A DNA stretch of 21,925 bases from Mesostigma viride (taxonomy: Eukaryota; Streptophyta; Mesostigmatophyceae; Mesostigmatales; Mesostigmataceae), in assembly GCA_009746045.1 (NCBI GenBank), contig RPFO01001532.1, positions 1 to 21,925 on the forward strand, in the 5' to 3' direction. Positions 7,145-16,600 of the stretch are shown one piece after another. Below the pieces are notes generated by a model. That model saw only the letters and a program-made list of their open reading frames with translations, was not told the DNA's origin and ran no database searches. A program made the translations under genes and the position numbers. The number at the start of each line of letters is the position of its first letter. Positions within the stretch are counted from its first letter, which is position 1.

Positions 7145-9382
7145 TTATACTGTCAAAATGTTTGAATAAACCGATGGAACTCGGACCAGCTCGTCCTTGG
7201 TTATCGGGACTGCCCGTTTTTCACGTGCTTTAGCGACGGGGTCTGACGCGTTCTTCACGATGGCTCGAACAATTTTTGCTCGCTCTTTGTAAGTTTCGAA
7301 GCCTGGACGCCCAAAAACTTGGTCGCGAAATGTCTTCATGTTTTCAGCTTGCCTCTTTCTCTCGGCATCGCGCATTCGAATCATCTGTTTCCTCCTCTTT
7401 TCGCTTTCCTCCCATCGTTTGTTCGCCGCGTCTTCTTGCTCCTTTCTCGTCTCAGGAGTAGGTCTCACGCGGTTAACCGTCACCCAAACAGGGTCTGCAG
7501 AACCTTCCAATCTGACAGAAAGCCACGGATTATGTTGACTCGATCGAGGACCAGGCGCGCGTTCAATAGTCCCGTTGATCCACATACGTTTGCCGAGGGG
7601 TAGAACAAGGACTTTTTCTCCTTGCGCAAAAGCCGACGCTGGCCTTTGTTTACAACGGGTTACAACGTTTTGAGACTCGACTGGCTCCGTTCTCTTCTCG
7701 ATCTCGATTCCTCGAGCTCCACTTTCTCCTTCCGTCGTGCGTATGCAAGAGCGCGTAACAGGGACGCGGAAGTCAAACCCTGTGCGATACTCTTTTCCGG
7801 GATAATTGTCGACCACAGGGGTCGCTTCCGAGTAATTTCGGATCATCTCGGGTCTCGACGTAGAAGCCTTTCGAGTTCTTACTTCGGAAGGGTCCGCGTA
7901 CTTTCCGTCCACGAATCTACCCATACAACCTCGGCGCGGTGCTATCAAAACATCAGTGGCTGTGTCTGGTGGCAACACGCGTAGATCCGATGGCGGAATC
8001 GGAGCAGGCACCACGTTCTTCTGTACGCTGCGATACCCCGAACAAAGCATGTAGTTTTTTACCGCATGTGCGCGAATCAACGCGTGAAAAGCATTAATTA
8101 TTATGTACGAAAGGTTGAGCCGAGTCCTTGGAACTTTCGGCGCTTCTCGTCGTATGAACGTTTTTGCCGTGTTGAAAGATAACTCGATCGGGTTGTACTC
8201 TGGCGAATAGGGTGGAAGAAACAAGAGCGCGGGACGGCGATTCATATACGTCTTTCGAGTAGGCGGGTGTAGAACGCCGTCTCCCGCGCCTTTGGCACGC
8301 AAGAGCGTCGCAAACTCGCTCAACTCTCCCTCTGGAAACACGGCGTTTTCTTTAAGTAGATCGTTTTTTTGGACTTCATCGTCTGTTGGTTTGCCATGAA
8401 TAGATGCGCCGTCCATAACGATCGTTTTGCGATGCACGAAGCCGTCTGGAAGGGTCTGTAAAAACCACCGAAATAAGCTCTTCGATACTTTTAATGCAGG
8501 CGCTCCGGCGTTTTTGTCCGCGAGCTGGTTTTTTGACATCCTTATTGGCAGCGCTTTCGACCGTTGGAAAGACACGGCCTTTCGAAACGCGCTCCAAGCT
8601 TCTTTATTGAAGTTCCATCCCGTGAAGCTACCATCCACTTGCGGAGGGTTGCCGTACAACTTCGGCGAGGAATCCAGCTCGGCCAAGTTTCCGTCCATCC
8701 ATTTCGCGTCCCCTTTGCAATGGTGGACGATAAACCAAATGTGCGTCGCCACGTCCAGACCGTGCATTACGGTCTTCCTGTTTTGAGCGTCGTTCACTTT
8801 CCACACGATATTGAGAGCGTCATATATGGCCCGGGGTAGACTGTTTTCTTGGTCGATGTCTCTTTCTTTTCGGGACACGTATTCGCGGTCAAACATGTAG
8901 GAATCGTCCGCGTCCGACGAAAAGAAGGTGTCTAGCGCCTTGTAGTTATCGCTCGGTTTCGAATGATCGTACAAGTCTCGTAAAATCTGGGCAAAAGACC
9001 GGTCTCCAAAAACGTTGACGAGCTTTTCGACCATAAAAAAAACTCCTCTTTGTATATTTTGGTCGTCGTCTCTCGTCCCGCTTTTGTCAGGGCACGGCAA
9101 CATCGCGGCGACCGCGTCCTTGTTCGTCCTCGAAATCATACCCACCACTTTGATGGAGTCGTCTCCCAATCTCAATATGGGAGTTTCATCTTTTACGGTG
9201 ACGCCAGGTGGGACGTGTATATCATCTCCGAGCGCTGCGATCGAGTCACCCATAGACTCTTCGCCAATACTATAATTGTGTCGCCGGATGTACTCGAGCC
9301 ATACAAAATCATGAGCGGCTAAACGTATGACGAACTCGACCTGTTTTTCCGGATCTTTCAAGGTCGAGTCGTTGCTAATCAT
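7145..9382 (-). CDS. Large protein carrying the C-terminal half of an IS630/Tc1-mariner DDE domain
   Basis: 745 codons, intact. Residues 1-290 match nothing I know. Residues about 305-430 match the second half of an IS630/Tc1-mariner DDE domain: TIVMDGASIHG holds the second acidic residue (D324), and LPPYSPEYNPIE holds the last (E400). The spacing of 75 residues is well above the 34-45 usual for the family. No equivalent of the first catalytic Asp is seen in this protein. Residues about 585-645 have a small-barrel pattern ending in NRVRP, like integrase C-terminal or Tudor-type barrels. A highly charged helix (about 645-690) follows, probably coiled coil. The missing first half of the domain is in the gene at 9988-11331, upstream on the same strand. 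The ATG lies 18 bases from a giant inverted repeat. Function as a recombinase is inferred. Confidence 0.75.
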   Translation of the reverse strand: MISNDSTLKDPEKQVEFVIRLAAHDFVWLEYIRRHNYSIGEESMGDSIAALGDDIHVPPGVTVKDETPILRLGDDSIKVVGMISRTNKDAVAAMLPCPDKSGTRDDDQNIQRGVFFMVEKLVNVFGDRSFAQILRDLYDHSKPSDNYKALDTFFSSDADDSYMFDREYVSRKERDIDQENSLPRAIYDALNIVWKVNDAQNRKTVMHGLDVATHIWFIVHHCKGDAKWMDGNLAELDSSPKLYGNPPQVDGSFTGWNFNKEAWSAFRKAVSFQRSKALPIRMSKNQLADKNAGAPALKVSKSLFRWFLQTLPDGFVHRKTIVMDGASIHGKPTDDEVQKNDLLKENAVFPEGELSEFATLLRAKGAGDGVLHPPTRKTYMNRRPALLFLPPYSPEYNPIELSFNTAKTFIRREAPKVPRTRLNLSYIIINAFHALIRAHAVKNYMLCSGYRSVQKNVVPAPIPPSDLRVLPPDTATDVLIAPRRGCMGRFVDGKYADPSEVRTRKASTSRPEMIRNYSEATPVVDNYPGKEYRTGFDFRVPVTRSCIRTTEGESGARGIEIEKRTEPVESQNVVTRCKQRPASAFAQGEKVLVLPLGKRMWINGTIERAPGPRSSQHNPWLSVRLEGSADPVWVTVNRVRPTPETRKEQEDAANKRWEESEKRRKQMIRMRDAERKRQAENMKTFRDQVFGRPGFETYKERAKIVRAIVKNASDPVAKAREKRAVPITKDELVRVPSVYSNILTV

Positions 9383-9399
9383 GCTTCATGTCCCACGTA

Positions 9400-9586
9400 G
9401 CTCCCACAAAAACCAGCATCTTCATTAAAACAATAAGTGGAAGCATACATGTGACACTAATTGACATGCCCGGAGGCAACGTACTTCATGAAGGGCCTTG
9501 AACGGCGTGCCTCCGGGCATGTCAATTAGTGTCACATGTATGCTTCCACTTATTGTTTTAATGAAGATGCTGGTTTTTGTGGGAGC
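9400..9586. repeat. Perfect 79-bp inverted repeat with 29-base loop
   Basis: The arm 9400-9478 is the exact reverse complement of 9508-9586. The arms begin GCTCCCACAAAAACC and run to GGAGGCA at the loop; I found no mismatch. The 29-base loop (9479-9507) contains a 10-base palindrome CTTCATGAAG. The left flank is TA but the right flank is AA, so a full TA target duplication typical of Tc1/mariner insertion is not present. Longer and more perfect than any transcription terminator, it resembles a foldback or miniature transposon, or a replication palindrome. It lies 17 bases upstream of the ATG of the 745-residue gene. Confidence 0.9.
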
Positions 9587-9694
9587 AAAGAAAGAGGCCG
9601 ACAAAACCAGCCAGAGCGGCTTTTAGTCGCAAAACCTCCCTTATCCCTAGCTAACTGACGTCATTAAACCCTTATGTTTAGTGGATGCTAGTAA

Positions 9695-9749
9695 GACGCT
9701 AACCGTACAGACCGGGGGTAGAATATCCCGAATCTGCACGGCTAGTATT
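9695..9749. repeat. Imperfect hairpin, 17-base arms
   Basis: The arm 9695-9711 pairs with 9733-9749 at 12 of 17 positions, with a central CGGG/CCCG pairing inside the loop. It is not a tRNA: no cloverleaf can be drawn. It could be a decayed end repeat or structured RNA. Confidence 0.4.
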
Positions 9750-9796
9750 AAATAATGCGTAGGTTGTTCTTTTCAGGGGCACTGCACCTCACGCCC

Positions 9797-9833
9797 CGTT
9801 CCGCCCGGGTATAATCAACCCAAGCGCGGAACG
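9797..9833. repeat. GC-rich hairpin with 8-bp stem and nested GGGT/ACCC stem
   Basis: CGTTCCGC (9797-9804) is the exact reverse complement of GCGGAACG (9826-9833). Inside the loop GGGT and ACCC can also pair. It may act as a transcription end signal for the DDE N-half gene, whose stop lies at 9988 on the minus strand, or be part of the same mobile element as the larger palindrome. Confidence 0.45.
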
Positions 9834-9987
9834 CACATTTTATTTAATTCATTTTTCAACCATGCACTATATTGCATCTACTAATCACAAAAGCTCTAGC
9901 CAAACAGCTACGAGTAAACACTACGACCTATAAGCCGCTCATCCAGCGGCCCCTTGTTCCCGCATTCACGTATAGAAGAAACTCCGT

Positions 9988-11331
9988 TCAAAGAACCCCG
10001 ATTCCGATAGACTTATACGCGGATTGGTTGTTTTTCCCAGGTAAGAACGTCCAATACGTTCGAAACATCGAGTGTTCCCAAAAAGCTTTTTTGTCTAGCA
10101 CAACGTCGTCTTCTTTTCGCAACCAGAAATCGGATGGAACTGAATCTTTTTTTACTTTTGCTCCTCTCGCGTTAGTTTTATAAGCGATTTCGAACTTTGA
10201 GTAGTTACCTCTCACAATAAAAGCCTTAAAATCAAACTCAGTTTTCTGGAGAAAGAAACGAACCATGTGTTCTCGAATTCTGCTAAGGCGAATATCCGAA
10301 GAGTTTTGGACCGGGTCAAATATTCTACACCAAGATCCGACCACCGTGACAAGGCCCTCCCACCACAGTTGGGAGCGAAGTAAATCCACGGCGTTCATTT
10401 CAGCGGGCGACTTGGCGGGGAACTGGTTGCTGATGCGTACAGGCACGGGAGGAAATATGCGTAAAAAAAAAGCCACTCGAAGATTTCCTTTTTCGTCTTC
10501 AGGCCATCTCATTGCCGCAAAAACGGTCGTTTTTGAGGCTCGTTGTTCTTTTCTGCGCATGTTAGGTTTCTCTCCGGGCTTAGTCCATGCTCGCAATGGG
10601 GCCAGATTCATGTACGTGTGAAACTCGTCGATGAACACGCAGTCTTCCGCAAACAACAGAGATTGGACGTCGGTAAAATCTTTTTTAGCAGATGCGACTG
10701 CCTCGAGATCTTTCTCTTGGTAATCGTAATGAATTGTTTTGTACGACAATTTGTGATCCTCTCGGGCTCTTTTCACATGCTGTTCTGTAAATTGAAAGTC
10801 TTTTTCACCACTGAGCTTGTCTGCGAGTTCTCTCACCTTTTGAAACGCTAGTACGGTGCTTTCGGCATTTGGATTGACCCCGAGATCTTCCTTGGCCGCG
10901 GAACGGTCATTAAGTATTCTGACGATGTCAAAAGCCGTGTATTGAGGAACGTGAGCGGTTTGAAGGTTTGCGAGGGCGTTTGAAAGAGACTCCCACGCCT
11001 CTTTCATTGTCTCCTCCATAAAGACATCTTTCGTGCGTGGCTTGCTTCGTGCATAGGGTTTTAGAAATGACCGGTCTGCGTCCTCTTTGATATTATAATC
11101 AAAAATTTGTTGTTCCGCATCAGCTAGCATCTTCCTAAAATACTTTCGAGCTGTCTTTGGATCAACCTGAAACACTTGCGCTAGTTTCTTAAAGTCTCTT
11201 CTTTTGTTTAGAGCAGCATACGCCATCGCCCTCCCTATTCGCTCTCGTAACTCGATTGGATGCGCTTTTCCGAGATGCTTCGTCTTTATCACGGGGTCGA
11301 CGAGGCCTTTATTATCGTTGTCGAACATCAC
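9988..11331 (-). CDS. Protein carrying the HTH and N-terminal half of an IS630/Tc1-mariner DDE domain
   Basis: 447 codons, intact, from the ATG at 11331. Residues about 45-68 (DFKKLAQVFQVDPKTARKYF) form a helix-turn-helix like the DNA-binding heads of these transposases. Residues 228-254 hold the first catalytic motif: VFIDEFHTY with D235, followed by RAWTKPGEKP, which matches the Asp-Glu strand and Trp-x-x-x-Gly hallmark of IS630/Tc1 elements. The next strands (KTTVFAAMRW, RVAFFLRIF) also fit the RNase H-like fold. The second and third acidic motifs are absent; the last 130 residues are unrelated. Those motifs appear in the downstream gene 7145-9382. Either the domain is assembled from two polypeptides or an ancestral gene was split. 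The start lies behind a short AT-rich leader. Confidence 0.75.
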   Translation of the reverse strand: MMFDNDNKGLVDPVIKTKHLGKAHPIELRERIGRAMAYAALNKRRDFKKLAQVFQVDPKTARKYFRKMLADAEQQIFDYNIKEDADRSFLKPYARSKPRTKDVFMEETMKEAWESLSNALANLQTAHVPQYTAFDIVRILNDRSAAKEDLGVNPNAESTVLAFQKVRELADKLSGEKDFQFTEQHVKRAREDHKLSYKTIHYDYQEKDLEAVASAKKDFTDVQSLLFAEDCVFIDEFHTYMNLAPLRAWTKPGEKPNMRRKEQRASKTTVFAAMRWPEDEKGNLRVAFFLRIFPPVPVRISNQFPAKSPAEMNAVDLLRSQLWWEGLVTVVGSWCRIFDPVQNSSDIRLSRIREHMVRFFLQKTEFDFKAFIVRGNYSKFEIAYKTNARGAKVKKDSVPSDFWLRKEDDVVLDKKAFWEHSMFRTYWTFLPGKNNQSAYKSIGIGVL

Positions 11332-11350
11332 TTACATTTAAAAGAGGAAT

Positions 11351-11784
11351 TTAGTACCGTACTCTTTGATCAAGGTCCGGTCTCGGAAAAGTCATGAACC
11401 TGAGTGTGTCCGAAGAGTGCGGGTCTTCGACGACAGATTGATACGTGTTTCTCATGCAAGCGCTTGGGCCTTGCTTGTTAATTGTCTCAAAGTCTCTTCC
11501 GATAGAAAAATTTGCATAAGGATTGGTCGCGTCCTCGGTCTGGAATGTGAGGTCCTTTTCTTTCGGTTCATAAGAACCTGGTCTGCGAGGTAAGCGACGT
11601 GCGATATGACAATGATTAAAAACCCCACGATAACGGCGCGAACTGACCACATTACAGCGCCTCCCACGACCATCACGTACAACCCAAACCTTTTTGCTGC
11701 GAGGACCTTTTCTTCGATGGTCATTCCAGGAATGAACGGCCAAAAACACATGGGGTCGTCGAATACATTTTCAAAAATGTTCAT
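11351..11784 (-). CDS. Small membrane protein, one frame break
   Basis: From the ATG at 11784 the first 75 residues include a conserved-looking N-terminus (NIFENVFDDPMCFWPFIPG) and two hydrophobic segments: YVMVVGGAVMWSV and AVIVGFLIIVISHVAYL. Sense then shifts frame at 11551-11566, inside an A-rich stretch, and a hydrophilic tail continues to the stop at 11351. The shift behaves like one missing base, and the two parts together give about 144 codons. The tail ends in an Arg/Asp/Pro-rich motif. I suspect a giant-virus membrane protein family of unknown function from the N-terminal style, but cannot name it. It lies 20 bases upstream of the DDE N-half gene. Confidence 0.6.
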
Positions 11785-11825
11785 CTCAGCGGCTGTATAC
11801 TAGTAATGGTACAGTAAATTTGAAT

Positions 11826-12326
11826 TCAAGGAAGTGCCGGCAACTGAACCCTGTCAGTTATATCAGACACGCCAGTGATGACCTCGTTAAGGATCTGGCT
11901 TGTGTTAGTCTCCCCGCTCTCAATTTTTTGTACGATGTTTTGTGCAAGCATTTCCGCTTGGCGCAGGATGTCATCGGGGATGTTTCTAACACCGGTTCCG
12001 ATCATCGAAAGTGTTGAAAGATATTGCCATATGGCGTCCTTCGTCCCTTGTGGCGCAGAGTCCCAGTGTTTTCCGATGTCGATCTCTTTCACGTATGGAA
12101 TCGTTTTTGCCGCCTCTTGGAAAAACGATTCGTCTCTGGCCATGATCGAGGTCAAATGAGGCTCGACGGCGTCCATGAACGTGTTCAGAGGAAGTCTAGC
12201 ATTGGCTTTCGAAGCGAGTGACACCGCAGTGCGTACTCCTGGAATGGATGTCTCGTCCGGAAAAGCCAAAGACAGCTCCTCAAGGAACATAGAAAGCATG
12301 TTGTTGAACGCCTGGATCGCAGACAT
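11826..12326 (-). CDS. Helical protein of unknown function, 166 aa
   Basis: Intact frame from the ATG at 12326. The protein is predicted mostly helical, with no cysteine or membrane segment. The stretch HWDSAPQGTKDAIWQYLSTL (residues about 103-122) recalls a Trp-x-Tyr-Leu motif seen in several poorly characterised giant-virus proteins; I hold this only weakly. It diverges from the gene at 12405, sharing a 78-base spacer with a TATA-like CTACTATAAACC just upstream of its start. Confidence 0.65.
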   Translation of the reverse strand: MSAIQAFNNMLSMFLEELSLAFPDETSIPGVRTAVSLASKANARLPLNTFMDAVEPHLTSIMARDESFFQEAAKTIPYVKEIDIGKHWDSAPQGTKDAIWQYLSTLSMIGTGVRNIPDDILRQAEMLAQNIVQKIESGETNTSQILNEVITGVSDITDRVQLPALP

Positions 12327-12404
12327 GGTTGGTTTATAGTAGAGGTCGTATGATTATTTACGCGTTCAAAACGAACCGCATTATTTCACTGACGACAAGT
12401 AGTA
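12327..12404. promoter_or_regulatory. Divergent promoter region
   Basis: This 78-base spacer separates the divergent starts at 12326 (minus) and 12405 (plus). On the minus strand a TATAAA-like element lies 10-15 bases before the ATG. On the plus strand an AT-rich CATTATTTCA lies about 25 bases before the start. It marks the switch from the long minus-strand block to the long plus-strand block. Confidence 0.4.
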
Positions 12405-13033
12405 ATGGAAGTCAAAGTTCGCCTGGAAGGAAAAATTCACGCATGGAAGTTTCCGAACTCCATGGTGCAAAGTGTAATGACGAATCTCGGAGAAGACGCG
12501 GAAACGTGCAAGCGCGTCATCAAAAATATCGTCGTCCGACTAGCGAACGTTCTTGAAAGCAGAGAGTTAAGTGGGACCGTCACCGACGTCGAAGTTATAT
12601 GTCTTATGCATATTCGAAGTCAGGAAAACCTCCCCGAATTCATTAGAAAATCCGTTACGGACGTTCTTTCGGGTTGGAAGGACGCTGAGGACAGCATCTC
12701 GCAGGAGGCGAGAAGAGGTCTTCGCGTCGCGGAGAGAATGATTCCGATTCTTCTGTCGTGCCAAAACCGCGACGAGTTTGAAAAGTACTTCACACAAGTT
12801 ATCTATCCCAACCTCGAAGAAGGTCACGTACAATCCATTATCCGGTTCTTTACCGTTTTGGGCGATTGGGCTAATCGCGACGAGTCACCTGTAAAGGAAG
12901 ATAGTCATTACCTGGAAAAGTACCTCCTCCGGATTTTCACGAACCACGTCGTTCCTTTCCTTGCTGTGAAAAAGCGCGAAGTTATTTCAAACGGTTCGCG
13001 ACAGCCGCGGATGTCATGAAGGAGTACGTCTAA
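12405..13033 (+). CDS. Helical protein of unknown function, about 209 aa, 3' frame break
   Basis: The frame from the ATG at 12405 is coherent to about 12975 and then stops at 13019. In the next frame the text continues sensibly for about 18 residues to a TAA at 13031-13033. The break lies at 12966-12980 in an A-rich stretch and behaves like one missing base. The product is helical and charged, with a beta-like start (MEVKVRLEGKIHAWKFP) and two cysteines. No family recognised. It heads the plus-strand block of virion-like genes. Confidence 0.65.
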
Positions 13034-13081
13034 GAAGTTCGTTTTGACAACTTCATTTATTGTGATAATAAAAACTACATC

Positions 13082-13564
13082 ATGAGCGGCGCTCCTCTTA
13101 CTCAAGCGTATAACTTTACCCCGTCCGGTGAAACGGTGTCTTCCCACATGCCCGCACAGGCGATGGCGGTTGAGCCACAACAGCCCCCGCCTTTTCTTCA
13201 CCCTGACAGTTCAGGCCGCGAACCCATCCACATTCCAGGGCCTCTTACCATCCCGCCCCCGAATCACGCGAGCGCACAAACGCAACATGTTCACCCACAC
13301 CCCGGTCTTCACAGCATGCCACACCAACAGCACGCACAAATGGTTCAACAGCCCCCGATCCGGCGCGAAAGGCCTCCGGAACCTTCTTCTCAGAGTCTTC
13401 TTTTCGAAACTAGGATGCGACAAATAGCTGCCGAGGAATCGAGGGGAAACGTAATCATGTACATGGTCGTCGGGGCAGGCATCGCGTTCATCCTGGGTTA
13501 TCTTTACAACAACCGTTCCAACTTTGCGAAAGCGGTGGACCCCAACGCGTTCATGAGAGTTTGA
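13082..13564 (+). CDS. Pro/His/Gln-rich protein with C-terminal membrane anchor
   Basis: 160 codons, intact, from the ATG at 13082 behind an AT-rich leader (GATAATAAAAAC). Residues 1-110 are Pro, His, Gln and Ser-rich and likely disordered (for example HVHPHPGLHSMPHQQHAQM). Residues about 125-142 (VIMYMVVGAGIAFILGYL) are a membrane segment with the opposite polarity to the N-anchored proteins nearby. About 18 residues follow. The design suits a tail-anchored virion-membrane protein. The ATG lies immediately before the fibre gene block. Confidence 0.7.
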   Translation: MSGAPLTQAYNFTPSGETVSSHMPAQAMAVEPQQPPPFLHPDSSGREPIHIPGPLTIPPPNHASAQTQHVHPHPGLHSMPHQQHAQMVQQPPIRRERPPEPSSQSLLFETRMRQIAAEESRGNVIMYMVVGAGIAFILGYLYNNRSNFAKAVDPNAFMRV

Positions 13565-13582
13565 AAATTTTTTATGGTAGTG

Positions 13583-13590
13583 TATTATAT
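13583..13590 (+). promoter_or_regulatory. TATA-like element of the fibre gene
   Basis: TATTATAT lies 12-19 bases before the ATG at 13602, in the 37-base spacer after the preceding stop. Similar elements at similar distances occur before the genes at 17533 and 18228. Confidence 0.4.
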
Positions 13591-13601
13591 CAACGAACAA
13601 A

Positions 13602-16600
13602 ATGGCTCTCTGCGAGAACATGGGTGCTTCTAAGCTTAGAAAGATCGCCGTCAATGAGCTGTGGAGTGACGACTCGAACTCCGCCACCGTGCAGGACCTG
13701 AAGGTCTACGGTTGGGACAAGATCGATCTTATCCCAAACCGCTCTTCTGGTAACGACCCAAACAATCTGGTCACGGATCCCACGAATAAGGTTACTATTT
13801 ATGGTGACCTCGCCGTCATGGGAGCGTTCACCAGCGGAGGCGCGGATGGAGCCACCATTGGCGACGTTAAGCTGACAAACTATGTCTATGAGAAGGATTC
13901 TGACACCGCCGAGGCTGACAATGGTGCGATTCAGTCCATCTCGAACCACTTGCTTCTGAAGGCCCAGTCCTCCGCTTTCGAGGTCGTTATTGACGACTCG
14001 CGGCTGGTGGCGCACAAGGCCGCAAAGACTTCCCTCCATTCCGAGCCTGATGCGTTTGCTGTTCGCGGCGACAATGGCAACGAGAACCAGCAGGTGCTTC
14101 TCGGAATGGTGTATGATATCGCGCACAAGACTGGCAGCCAACCGGGTCCACGAACTGGCGTTCCGTCGTTGACGGTGGCGCCAACGATATGGAGCTGGTT
14201 TCGGACGCCCAGGTCCGCATTTCTGCGGATAGCTCGTCGACTGGTCGCGTTCGTCTGGCTGCCGGGTCTTCAGTCGAGATCTGTCCTTCGGTCGGGGCGA
14301 ATCGTGGCCAGGACCCCACTCGAAGCTGATGATCACTCATTCCGTGGACCGGTTCGGCGCTAAGATCGCCGCGGTCTCAAAGGGCGGTGCTTCCAGCACC
14401 GGAGAGCACATCTGGATCACAGGTGACACGGCCGTTGCGAACTCGAGTGTTACCGTCGAGGAAGTCAAGTTCATCGACTCCTCTCTCTCAACGGCCAACG
14501 CTGTTATCTCCTTGCAGGCCACTGACTCTGTGGATCTCAAGAACGACGTTATTCTGACAAACTCGGCTGGCACCGCTGGGTCGATCACGACGTCCATTGG
14601 TCCCATGAATCTGACTTCGGAGTCGGGAGGCATCAACGTGGACGAGGTGAACGTGTCTGGGTCTGGGATTTCCACCGATAACGCCGTGCTGTCTCTGGAC
14701 GCCCAGACCTCCGTCGACATCACGAGCGACCTTATCCTCACCAACACGGCCGGAACGGCGGGTAGCATTACCACCGCGGTTGGTTCGCTTAACCTCACTT
14801 CTGCATCCGGGGGGTCAACGTGGATGCGGTCAATGTGGTCGGTTCCGCTATTTCCACTTCCAATGCTGTGCTGTCCCTTGACGCAGACTCGTCCGTTGAC
14901 ATCACGAGCGATCTTATTCTCACCAACTCTGCGGGTACGGCCGGAAGCATCACCACCGCTACCGGTTCTCTGGACCTTACTTCCGCCGCTGGGGGTGTCA
15001 ATGTCCAGGACGTAAACGTGACTGGTTCCTCCGTTTCCACGACCAACGCGATCCTCGGACTTCAGGCGGCGACCTCGGTCAACGTGACCAGCGACCTCAT
15101 TCTTCTGAACTCCGCGGGAGTCGCGGGCAGTGTCACCACTTCTGCCGGTCCGCTTAATCTGACCTCTACCGCCGGGGGTGTGAACGTCCAGGACGTGAAC
15201 GTGACCGGCGCTGCAGTCTCGACGACTCAGGCTGTGATGTCTCTCGAAGCGGCGACGTCGGTTGATGTCATGAGCGACCTTATTTTGACCAACACGGCCG
15301 GAACCGCTGGTTCGGTCACCACGTCCGTCGGTAGTCTTAATCTGACTTCCTTCAACGGAGACGTCAACGTGGCAAGTGTCAAGGTCAATGGCGCAAGCAT
15401 CTCCACGTCTTTGTCATCCATGTCCTTGGATGCCGCCTCCAACATCGCTATCACTTCCGACCTTGTCCTGACGAACACTGCGAACAGCGGTGGTGACATT
15501 ACCACGTCTGTCGGTCCTCTCAACCTCACTTCGGTTTCCGGTGGCGTGAACGTTCAGGACGTCAATGTTACCGGCTCGTCTATCACCACGGCTGAAGACG
15601 TCATGTCTCTGTCTGCCGCGATCTCGGTCGACGTTAACAGCGACTTGGTGCTGAAGAACGCCCTCGGCACTGCTGGCAAGATCACAACCTCGGTCGGGCC
15701 TCTTGAGCTGAGTTCCGCGACTGGCGATGTCACTATCAATGGCAATCTCAACATTCTCGGGACGACCAATAGCATTAATCAGACCACCACGAATATCGCC
15801 ATCACCGACAAGGTCATCTCCGTCTCTAAGCCCGCGGACACCACCGTCTCTTCCTGGCCGTTTGACGCGGGAACTCCCAGCGTCGATATCACCTCCTCCG
15901 TCTCTATGTCCGTTTCTGGAGGGGCCGCTTTTGAGGGGGAGAAGGTCTCTATTCCCAGCTCTGGTGCTTTTGCGACTGCTACCAGTGCCCTGTACCCCGC
16001 GTCTCTCTCTGGTTTCCAGCTCTCCACCAACATGACTATGCTCACTCCTCTGGTCAGCAGTTTCTTGATGGCGTACGGTAGCTTGACCGGAGCCTTCTAC
16101 CGCCTGAGCTTCGACGTGGCCAACGATTGGATCGTCCTCAGCGATGGCACTCACTCCGCTCACCTCCCAGCCGGCCTCGTGCAGCCGGACGTCTCGTTCC
16201 ATCTCGCTCTCCGCAGGGACCTCAGACAAAGACCATCTTGGTCATGACCAACTATGTTTCGAGGACCCTGACTGAGGCCGCCCCGGGCGACCTCGCGGCT
16301 CTGTACGAGCTCTCTCTCGCCCCGTCTGCCTCGATCTACTTGGGTCACTTCGGTGGCGACACGTCATCCGCGGCTCTGAAGTACGACGACGTGCGTCTTT
16401 CCTCTGTGACTAGCCCGACTAACGCCTCCTCTTCTGGCGCCGGTATGCTTGTGGAGGGCGACGGCAAGGTCAACAACACCGAGATCGAGCGCTCCCTGAA
16501 GTGGAACGCCAATGCCTCCCAGGACCGCGGCGACCACCAGGGTTCGTACTGGCATATTCAGGGTGGTCAGTTGATGCTCTCACGCACAATCGACACCTCT

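Larger units (their letters stand above)
9383..9987. other. 605-base non-coding region between the two DDE half genes
   Basis: No convincing coding frame is seen; the open frames here are short and give low-complexity or unlike text. The region holds a perfect long inverted repeat (9400-9586), an imperfect hairpin (9695-9749) and a shorter GC-rich hairpin (9797-9833). It is the largest non-coding stretch in a densely packed window. Candidate roles are an inserted foldback element, a recombinase binding site, a replication or telomere-like element, or a structured RNA. Confidence 0.7.

Noticed and set aside
9400-9586. Palindrome as an ordinary transcription terminator
   Set aside because: Arms of 79 perfect bases with no T tract are not like a terminator; the size fits a foldback or recombination element.
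9695-9749. tRNA gene
   Set aside because: The stem and loop sizes do not make a cloverleaf, and no anticodon arm or T-arm consensus is present.
9872-10183. Plus-strand frame of 103 codons spanning the DDE N-half 3' end
   Set aside because: Its second half is antisense to the DDE gene and its first half is low-information text without a promoter-like start.
15414-16229. Minus-strand frame of 271 codons opposite the fibre gene
   Set aside because: It is the reverse shadow of the repeat array and C-rich third positions; the text is Arg/Gly/Glu-rich and repeats with the 183-bp period.
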